The notes beneath the pieces were generated by a model that saw only the letters and a program-made list of their open reading frames with translations, did not search any database and was not told the DNA's origin. A stretch of 11,803 nucleotides of DNA from Ochromonadaceae sp. CCMP2298 (Eukaryota; Sar; Synurophyceae; Ochromonadales; Ochromonadaceae). The stretch covers positions 1-11,803 of the forward strand of contig MU634502.1 in assembly GCA_026770595.1 (NCBI GenBank), in the 5' to 3' direction. Positions 1 to 5,905 of the stretch are shown here, piece after piece (the stretch's first letter is position 1; every line of letters starts with the position of its first letter). A program made the translations under genes and the position numbers.

Positions 1-114
1 CCCCCGCCACCCTCCACAACCGCACCCATTGAATCAACCACACACCCCTTACCAACTCCATCCCCCGCCTCCCCCGATCCCCCGACGTCCTGTGAGTCTG
101 CCCACAACGGCTCA

Positions 115-163
<49 letters not shown>

Positions 164-569
164 TATATGGCTCAGCTTCCACCGCTGCGGCGTCTGCTCC
201 AGCTGCTCCTGCGGCTCCTGCGACTGCTCCGCCATAGTCTGCGCTTGCTCTGTCTATGATTTCTACTGTGACTTCAGTGACTTTGGCAGTAACTGTTGCT
301 GTGGTTGCTACGTCATCTGCGGCTATGTCCACCCCGTTGCGCGCTCTCTTCTGGGCGCCTGGGCTCCTGCTTAATTGCCTTCTGAAGCTAGCATTCTCCT
401 CCCGCTCCTCGCGCAATTGCCTCCGTAGGTGCGCCCGCTCGTCCAACAGGTCATCGTGGCAGCGCAGCAGCTGGCCGAATCGGTCCTCCCAACCCATCAG
501 TAGGCGGTCCTCTTTCCCCCTGTACATCTCGTAGACGACTTTCGCGATATGCGAAAACTCCAAATCCAT
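1..569 (-). CDS. Coiled-coil, poly-alanine protein, 3' end cut by window edge
   Basis: I do not recognise this protein. Reading the minus strand from the ATG at 569 gives 189 codons with no stop up to the left edge, so the C-terminus lies outside the window. The start is set by an in-frame TGA at 579-581, nine bases upstream of the ATG. Residues 1-65 are rich in Glu, Arg, Leu and Asp with heptad-like spacing, suggesting a short coiled coil. Residues 73-78 (QKRARN) are a small basic cluster that could be a nuclear import signal. Residues 112-151 are Ala/Gly-rich and end in 14 consecutive Ala. The part after that is Gly/Val-rich and looks disordered. A 15-bp tandem repeat lies just upstream of the start. 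The overlapping plus-strand frames read as Leu/Pro/Ser-rich nonsense and are shadows. Coding status is fairly sure; function is unknown. Confidence 0.7.
117..160. repeat. Pure TGC/GCA trinucleotide repeat, 14 units
   Basis: Fourteen uninterrupted TGC triplets on the plus strand (117-158, plus two more matching bases) are read on the minus strand as GCA codons, giving residues Ala138-Ala151. Because every codon is identical, the tract is a simple repeat prone to length change by replication slippage, rather than an Ala run kept by selection with mixed codons. Confidence 0.95.
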
Positions 570-591
570 GGTTCTGGTTCAAGTTTGATTG

Positions 592-653
592 CTCCGATAA
601 GCGATACTCCGATAAGCGATACTCCGATAAGCGATACTCCGATAAGCGATACT
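592..653. repeat. Perfect 15-bp tandem repeat, four copies
   Basis: The unit CTCCGATAAGCGATA occurs four times without a mismatch at 592-606, 607-621, 622-636 and 637-651, followed by two further matching bases. Each unit holds two GATA tetramers, one in the context CGATAA, which fits the HGATAR consensus known for GATA zinc-finger factors. The array sits 22 bp upstream of the minus-strand ATG at 569, so it is either in that gene's promoter or its 5' leader. The repeat is directly visible; a binding role is inferred. Confidence 0.95.
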
Positions 654-932
654 GGATGCCGGTTGTTGAACACTGCGCAGGGATTGCGAGGTTAGGAGAA
701 GTCTGCAGAACGTCCGAGTTCCTGGCTTAGTCCGCCCGACTCGAACAACCCTCCAACGGGGCCGAACATATCAGAACCAGATGAGTCATCCGTTTCGTCA
801 AAGACATCCAGACGTCGGATGCAACGCGGAGATGTCTCAGCGAGCGTCTCTTGGATGGGCCGAGCTGTGTGTGTCTTGGCAGAGAAATCCAGGAGGGGAG
901 GACAGCAGCTCTTTTCAAACACAATTCCTTCT

Positions 933-950
933 GAATTCCCAAGGGATTTC
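933..950. repeat. Imperfect inverted repeat, 8-bp arms
   Basis: GAATTCCC at 933-940 and GGGATTTC at 943-950 are inverted copies with one mismatch, separated by AA. It lies in the divergent intergenic region. Its role is unknown; it could be a protein-binding site or a chance palindrome. Confidence 0.5.
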
Positions 951-1122
951 TCAATAAATAATAATAATAGGCACTTTAACCCTTTCTCGATGCGGTAACC
1001 CGGGGTATCGGCTACCGTACTACGTTCAATTGGCAAAAGGCTCGTGACGCCGTAGACGGCTAAGAGGTAGGGTTGGGGTCCGCAAGTCTACAGCCGAAAC
1101 AAAGTGCGGCGGACTAGTGCTG

Positions 1123-1136
1123 CCGAACTAGTTCGG
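1123..1136. repeat. Perfect 14-bp palindrome
   Basis: CCGAACTAGTTCGG equals its own reverse complement. It lies about 440 bp upstream of the plus-strand gene at 1577. A second ACTAGT occurs about 10 bp before it, at 1113-1118. A dimeric transcription-factor site is one reading; there is no direct evidence. Confidence 0.6.
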
Positions 1137-1291
1137 TCGGCCCGGGGAATTTACGGACAGGACATCATCAAAAAAAGGCAACTACCATGAGCGATTTCAA
1201 GATTTAGTATGGAAGACAGCAAAATGAGAGGAGGCCGCTTTTTTCCCATATCGATCCTTGCTGGTTGTGGCAATGGGACTCTTAAAGTTAG

Positions 1292-1305
1292 AGGGGAATT
1301 CCCCT
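1292..1305. repeat. Perfect 14-bp palindrome
   Basis: AGGGGAATTCCCCT equals its own reverse complement and lies about 270 bp upstream of the plus-strand gene at 1577. The core resembles palindromic Rel-type sites of animals, but nothing suggests such factors exist here, so the likeness is probably coincidental. A dimer-binding role is speculative. Confidence 0.6.
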
Positions 1306-1484
1306 GCTGTGTGCGTGCATCTATCACCCCCGGTTCGGCAAACCACCGACAATAAAACACATCTAAAACGGTTTCGGCTCCATTTTTTGCCCCTCCTCCA
1401 GGATCATCACACAGTGTGGTGTGTCGAAGGCTGAACCTTTCCATTCGCTGCAGATAGGGGTTCCTACTGTGTGGGAGCGGAGTT

Positions 1485-1498
1485 GAGCAGAACTGCTC
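1485..1498. repeat. Inverted repeat, 6-bp arms with 2-base spacer
   Basis: GAGCAG at 1485-1490 and CTGCTC at 1493-1498 are exact inverted copies around AA, about 80 bp upstream of the ATG at 1577. The spacer is too short for a stable RNA hairpin, so a DNA-binding site is the more natural reading. It could also be chance. Confidence 0.45.
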
Positions 1499-1576
1499 TG
1501 TTATCGCCGGCCCGCCTAGGGTAAGTGAGTAAGTTATAGCTGAGCACGGGGTGTCCCCTGATCGAAGACCGGAGCC

Positions 1577-4500
1577 ATGGATCATTCGACGAGCAGACCA
1601 GCACTACCGGGAAGCACTCCAGCTCCGGGTCCCATGGGGCTGAGAAATGTATACTCCACCATGGGTTCCCCGCACTTCGAAGAGCCGCATGCTCACCAGT
1701 TGCATGCTCCTACGAATAGGACGAACCAGAGAGCGTTGCAGCAGAAAGTCATCACTAGGATTGTTGCCAAGCTGCCTTTTCAGCTGCGGGAAAGCGTCAC
1801 CTCTGTCATTGAAATGGCCATGGCCTCTGCTGGAAACATGGAGAACGATTTGGACATCTGCTATCACGAGATCGCGATGCTTCGCAGCGACCTGCAGCAG
1901 AAGTCAGGGGAGGCCACGTCGCTCAAGAAGACGTGCGGGCTGTACATGGAGCGTGTGCGCGGCCTAGAGGAGAACGTCGAGATCCTGAGGGACAATATCG
2001 ACTCACGGCAGAAGTTCAGTATCAAGAACAAGTCGGCGATAACGCGCCTGGCCAGCACGAACCGCATGCTGATCGATGCGCTGGATGCCTTGCAGTCCAC
2101 CACCAACACAGAGCAGCTGGTGAACTCCAAGTCCACCCGCAGCCTCGTGACTGAGCGCCGCCCCGGCCTTCTCCTGCCCATTAGCAAGAACAAGAAGGGC
2201 ACGGGCACACACAAGGAGTACGAGGATGGTGAGCAGAAGGTGAGCACGTTCCAGAACGACAAACTGCGCGAGTCACTGCTGCGCGTGGCCCGGGAGCACT
2301 ACCGCTCTATGAAAAACTCAGAGCTTCTCGACACCAAGGTGCTCGAACTGAGGGCCTCTCTGCGCTCGCAGGAGCAGACCAACCGCAAGCTGAAGTCTGA
2401 GCTGGACGAGATGCGCATACTGGCCACGGCGGACAGCCAGGCCGAGGAGGTCAAGGGGCAGCAGGCAGACATGACGCCCAGCGCAGCGCGCAAATACCAC
2501 TTCGGCAGTCTGGACGAACGATTCCAAGGGTACCTTGACAAGAATGCGTTCGATCCCATCGATGGAATCATGCTGCTGCGCCGCATCATCGCGCACATGG
2601 CCGCTGCCCCAGCTGACCTCGACATACAGAGCATGATAAACCACGTAGCTTCCGTGGAGACTCAGAAGATATTCGAGTCAGATATGGTGAGCTTTTTCCT
2701 CAAAGACCCTGTGCGATCCAACGTCCTGCTGCGCTACACTGTCAAGTCGAAAAAGCCGGAGGAGATAGACATTGAGACTCGCTGCGTCGCTGCAGATGTC
2801 ATCCGCACAGGCAAGGTGAGCAGACTCAACGTGCTCTCACCCTCCACCAGTTTCAACATCGTTGTGGACAACTGCGCGGGCGTGGTGGCCAAGCGCCTGA
2901 TGTCCCTGCCCATCTACGATGCAGACAGCTCCAACGTGCTGGGCTGCGTGCACATAACCAACAAGAACAGAAACGACCTGTTTTCCGAGAGTGACGAGAT
3001 ATTCGGATTGCTATTCGCAGACCAGGTGTCACTACTGCTCACCTCCTGTGTGCGGTACGACAGCATGGAGCGCCACTCGCAGATGCTGCAGCACCTGCTG
3101 GAAGCCTCCACCGCACTGTTCTCCGTAATACCCGACACGGACTCGCTATCAAACACCCGCCCGCTGGAGCCAGGGCAGATCCTACAGACGCTTGAGACAT
3201 TAGCAAGGGAGATCCTCAAGTGCCCCACCGCAAGGGCCTTCCTCGTGTCTGATTTCTGCGGCCTGCAAGCTGGAGAGCTGGTCATGCTGGAGCCGAAGAG
3301 TAGATCCGGCTATGCAACTGTCACCATCCCAAGGCACTCTGGCATCGCGGGCCACGTGGTGGAGACGAGAGCGATTTATCAGCTGGACCAGGGCTTCGAC
3401 CCCTATACCAATCCTCTAGTCGATCTAGATCCCATAAATTCCCCGCTCGTCACGGTGCCCATCCTGGATCTTTATGGCACCGTGGTGGGCTGCTTGGAGC
3501 TAGTGGTGGGCCCGCGCAGCCCCAAACTGCGCGAACTGGAGGAGAACAAAATCCAACGTGCTCTGCTCTTCGTGCAGGCCGCGCAGTGGCTCACGCACCA
3601 GATCGCCGCCCCCCTGCAGTACCTAATCAAGTCCGTGGGCACCACAGTCGAGCGCCCCATCTCCACGCCGTCGCACATACGCACACGGGTCAAGGGACAC
3701 GCGCACTTCTTTAGCAGCGAGTTAGACCTCTCTGGGGAGGATGCCTTCACCTCGTTGGCGCCACCCCCCTTGCGGACGTTCCCAGAGGAGGAGCCCAAGC
3801 CCCCCACTCCTGGGAGCGTGGGCCGGGTAAGTTTTACAGATCAGGCGGAGCTTACTGCCGAGCGCGACGGCGCCCTCAGCGACCTTGCAGAGTCGCGCAT
3901 CGAGGTGGGCGAGCTGCACGGACAGCTGCACGACGCAGAGGCGCTAATCGCAACCCTGCAGGCTGGGGCAGAGAGTGGCGGAGAATCTGCGCAGAGAGTG
4001 GCGGAGCTGGAGGATCAAGTCGCTGTCCTATCGCAGGCCAAAGCGTCAGGTGACGAGGCCGTTGCCCTGGATAGCGCTCTGAAGCAACAGGCAGTCGAGG
4101 CAGCAGCCCAGATGAAAGACGAGCTGGAAACGATTACTGCCGCGCGAGATGAGCTGGCAGCAGCAAACAGCGGCCTTATCACTGCGATGAGTGATCTCAC
4201 CCACGTGCAGAGCTCCACAGCTGCCGAACTCGCAGCTGCCCAGGTGCTGGTCTCAGATCTGCAGAGGGAGCGAGAGGAACGGTCAGTGGCTGACGCGAAT
4301 GCCGAATCCGCTCCCAAGGACGCTCCCGCCGACGCTCCCGCCGACGCTCCCGTCGTTCCCGACAATCCCGACATTTCTGGAGATGGGAAGACCCAGGAGC
4401 TGGAGAAGCAACTGGCAGTGCATGCAGCACAACTGGCAGCGAGTGAGGCAGCAACTAGAGAGGCAGCTGCGCTCGTGGAGGAGTGGAAGGCGAGCTACGC

Positions 4501-5407
4501 AGAGATGGAGAAGTCTTACCTAGAGTACAAGACGTATAGCGAGACGCAGCAGGCGGAGAACAGCACACTGAGAGCACAGCAGGAAGAGGCGCACCTGGCG
4601 GCCGCCGCGCTGAGCGTGGAAGTGGCAGCTGAGGTCGCAGCTGCGGAGAGCCAGAGGAGCCTGGAAGTCACAGCTATGGAGGGGGAGAGGGAGGAGCTGA
4701 AGGCGAGGGTGGAGGCCCTGCTAGCAGACGTGGCTAAGAAGGACGCTATCCAGGCCATCCTGCAGCAGCAGGTTGTGAGGCTGGCGGGGCAGAATATAAA
4801 GGACATCGACAGTGCCATGGGGGCAAGCCAGGCCACGGCCCCCACGGCCCCCGCACCCCCCGCACTGGCTGTCTCAGACCCTCCCTTGGTGGAGCCTGAA
4901 TCAGTAGAGCCTGATTCTGCACAGGACCCTGAATCTGCACAGGAATCTGTCGACCCTGCCCCGACTCCGAAGTCGCCCGCACCCCCCATGTCCCGCGCTC
5001 CATCAGCATCGGGAATTAATCGCCCCCCCGGGGCCCCCCTGTCCAGGGCCCCCTCGCAACGCGCTCCCTCCGACGCAGAAGGGGGGGGTTGGGTCCCCAA
5101 CGAAGACGAGTACGGGCGTACCTATTTCTACAACGAGCAGACGGGCGAGTCCTCCTGGAGCAATCCGGACCAGCCGCCCCTGCAGCGGGGCGAGTGGGTG
5201 CGGCACTTCGACGACTCGGGGCAGGAGTACTGGGTGAACGGGGCGGGCGAGTCGGCCTGGGAGGTGTCTGAGGACGGGGTGCCTGTGGTGCATGTGGACG
5301 AGGAGGAGGACGTGGGGACCACCCCGCCCGCTCCTTCTCCTACTATCTACGACACCACGCAAAGCCAGTACTCCGCCTCAGCTGGCGGATACACGATTGA
5401 AATATAA
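1577..5407 (+). CDS. Tandem GAF, coiled-coil, tandem WW domain protein
   Basis: A 1276-aa uninterrupted frame. The ATG (context GCCATGG) is the first after an in-frame TGA at 1559-1561. Domains in order: coiled coils at about 55-140 and 225-290; GAF domain 1 at about 345-490; GAF domain 2 at about 535-673; Ala/Glu-rich coiled coils at about 755-915 and 950-1085; a Pro/Ser-rich linker at about 1090-1168; WW1 with Trp1172 and Trp1194 and the following Pro1197; WW2 with Trp1207 and Trp1228 but no final Pro. GAF1 carries a full NKFDE motif (Asn462, Lys463, Phe469, Asp473, Glu474), a hallmark of cyclic-nucleotide phosphodiesterase and some adenylyl cyclase GAF domains; GAF2 lacks it. No HD-type phosphodiesterase catalytic domain or other enzyme domain is seen. 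I infer a ligand-sensing scaffold: GAF1 may bind a cyclic nucleotide, coiled coils oligomerise, and WW domains bind Pro-rich partners. The combination does not match a family I can name. The stop overlaps an AATAAA signal. Confidence 0.93.
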   Translation: MDHSTSRPALPGSTPAPGPMGLRNVYSTMGSPHFEEPHAHQLHAPTNRTNQRALQQKVITRIVAKLPFQLRESVTSVIEMAMASAGNMENDLDICYHEIAMLRSDLQQKSGEATSLKKTCGLYMERVRGLEENVEILRDNIDSRQKFSIKNKSAITRLASTNRMLIDALDALQSTTNTEQLVNSKSTRSLVTERRPGLLLPISKNKKGTGTHKEYEDGEQKVSTFQNDKLRESLLRVAREHYRSMKNSELLDTKVLELRASLRSQEQTNRKLKSELDEMRILATADSQAEEVKGQQADMTPSAARKYHFGSLDERFQGYLDKNAFDPIDGIMLLRRIIAHMAAAPADLDIQSMINHVASVETQKIFESDMVSFFLKDPVRSNVLLRYTVKSKKPEEIDIETRCVAADVIRTGKVSRLNVLSPSTSFNIVVDNCAGVVAKRLMSLPIYDADSSNVLGCVHITNKNRNDLFSESDEIFGLLFADQVSLLLTSCVRYDSMERHSQMLQHLLEASTALFSVIPDTDSLSNTRPLEPGQILQTLETLAREILKCPTARAFLVSDFCGLQAGELVMLEPKSRSGYATVTIPRHSGIAGHVVETRAIYQLDQGFDPYTNPLVDLDPINSPLVTVPILDLYGTVVGCLELVVGPRSPKLRELEENKIQRALLFVQAAQWLTHQIAAPLQYLIKSVGTTVERPISTPSHIRTRVKGHAHFFSSELDLSGEDAFTSLAPPPLRTFPEEEPKPPTPGSVGRVSFTDQAELTAERDGALSDLAESRIEVGELHGQLHDAEALIATLQAGAESGGESAQRVAELEDQVAVLSQAKASGDEAVALDSALKQQAVEAAAQMKDELETITAARDELAAANSGLITAMSDLTHVQSSTAAELAAAQVLVSDLQREREERSVADANAESAPKDAPADAPADAPVVPDNPDISGDGKTQELEKQLAVHAAQLAASEAATREAAALVEEWKASYAEMEKSYLEYKTYSETQQAENSTLRAQQEEAHLAAAALSVEVAAEVAAAESQRSLEVTAMEGEREELKARVEALLADVAKKDAIQAILQQQVVRLAGQNIKDIDSAMGASQATAPTAPAPPALAVSDPPLVEPESVEPDSAQDPESAQESVDPAPTPKSPAPPMSRAPSASGINRPPGAPLSRAPSQRAPSDAEGGGWVPNEDEYGRTYFYNEQTGESSWSNPDQPPLQRGEWVRHFDDSGQEYWVNGAGESAWEVSEDGVPVVHVDEEEDVGTTPPAPSPTIYDTTQSQYSASAGGYTIEI
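4319..4351. repeat. 12-bp tandem repeat in coding sequence
   Basis: The unit GACGCTCCCGCC occurs about 2.75 times and encodes Asp-Ala-Pro-Ala steps at about residues 915-925. It forms a stiff acidic Pro linker between the two C-terminal coiled coils. It probably arose by slippage. Confidence 0.85.
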
Positions 5408-5411
5408 TAAA
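5406..5411 (+). terminator. AATAAA poly(A) signal overlapping the stop codon
   Basis: AATAAA begins on the last two bases of the TAA stop at 5405-5407, inside TATAATAAAAC. A second in-frame TAA follows directly. A canonical poly(A) hexamer at this place implies a very short 3' UTR. Trichomonads are known to use a signal that includes the stop codon; whether this organism does so is inferred. Confidence 0.5.
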
Positions 5412-5518
5412 ACTTTATGGGCGGAATGTACATGTACTGTAATAATGGAACGATCTCACCACCAGTCTCCCCCTCCCCCAAATAACGTTACGTTACCACT
5501 CACCGGTTTCAACAGTCA

Positions 5519-5818
5519 ATGAAGTCCTTCAAATGGAATGCGTCCCGCTTTCTCTTCTGCCAAGAGGAGCGACTATTGAAAGATATGACAAGGCGCTTCT
5601 ACTTGGAACTTGCTGATCGTAAGTCCTGTTCCTGCATGATTGAGGTCGACCCTGCTCCCTATCTGGATCGCCATCTGAGCACACTGAAAATGCTGCACAA
5701 CTGTGCCCGCTATGCCTTGCCCTCTTTCCAAGAGCTATCTCCCCACCCTTCCTGTTGCCCCCGCCCTCTGCGTAGGGGCGGTGCTATGAATAAGGACGGT
5801 GGACAGTACGTACTATGA
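5519..5818 (+). CDS. Possible small hypothetical protein, 99 aa
   Basis: I do not recognise this protein. The frame runs from ATG 5519 to TGA 5816-5818, in the gap between the convergent genes ending at 5407 and 5906. Its favourable points are mixed, protein-like composition (residues about 1-70 contain well-spaced Leu, Phe, Arg, Glu and several Cys, including a Cys-Ser-Cys pair), absence of the low complexity seen in shadow frames, and an ATTAAA signal two bases after the stop, echoing the compact 3' end of the preceding gene. The C-terminal third is Pro/Cys/Arg-rich. Against it: the length is near what chance allows and no domain is visible. It could instead be a random ORF or the last exon of a transcript. 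Confidence 0.35.
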   Translation: MKSFKWNASRFLFCQEERLLKDMTRRFYLELADRKSCSCMIEVDPAPYLDRHLSTLKMLHNCARYALPSFQELSPHPSCCPRPLRRGGAMNKDGGQYVL

Positions 5819-5820
5819 AT

Positions 5821-5826
5821 ATTAAA
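5821..5826 (+). terminator. ATTAAA poly(A) signal variant
   Basis: ATTAAA, the commonest variant of the AATAAA hexamer, lies two bases after the TGA at 5816-5818. Its place suits the 3' end of the possible 99-aa gene. The local sequence is AT-rich, so chance occurrence is possible. Confidence 0.35.
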
Positions 5827-5905
5827 TATGAATTTACACAAGAATATGAACTATGGGACTACGGAACGGGAAATTGCGATTCGGATACTTCACATTCTAT
5901 GCAGC

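Larger units (their letters stand above)
570..1576. other. Intergenic region between divergent genes
   Basis: About 1 kb separates the starts of the divergent genes at 569 and 1577. It holds the 15-bp tandem array, an AT-rich patch near 951-970 with AATAAA on the plus strand at 953-958, and three palindromic elements at 933-950, 1123-1136 and 1292-1305. A two-base-loop inverted repeat lies at 1485-1498. A minus-strand ORF at 692-1036 (114 codons) is open, but has no recognisable domain, no clear poly(A) signal and mixed codon use, so I do not call it a gene. I saw no tRNA-like or other RNA-gene structure. Confidence 0.6.

Noticed and set aside
692-1036. Minus-strand 114-codon ORF in the divergent intergenic region
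   Set aside because: Composition is partly protein-like, especially near the C-terminus, but there is no domain, no poly(A) signal after the stop, mixed codon use and an AT-rich triplet run in the middle. It is not supported well enough to call a gene.
1123-1140. tRNA T-arm-like GTTCGG sequence
   Set aside because: The element is part of a perfect palindrome and no acceptor, D or anticodon stem can be built around it on either strand.
1151-1585. Minus-strand 144-codon ORF over the upstream region of the GAF/WW gene
   Set aside because: Its ATG exists only because CCATGG at 1576-1581 is palindromic over the true start codon. Composition shows no domain or coil, and it would lie antisense to the promoter region.
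3827-3839. GTAAGTTTTACAG as a 13-base mini-intron inside the GAF/WW gene
   Set aside because: It begins and ends like an intron, but 13 bases is not a multiple of three, so removal would break a frame that is open and coiled-coil-forming on both sides.
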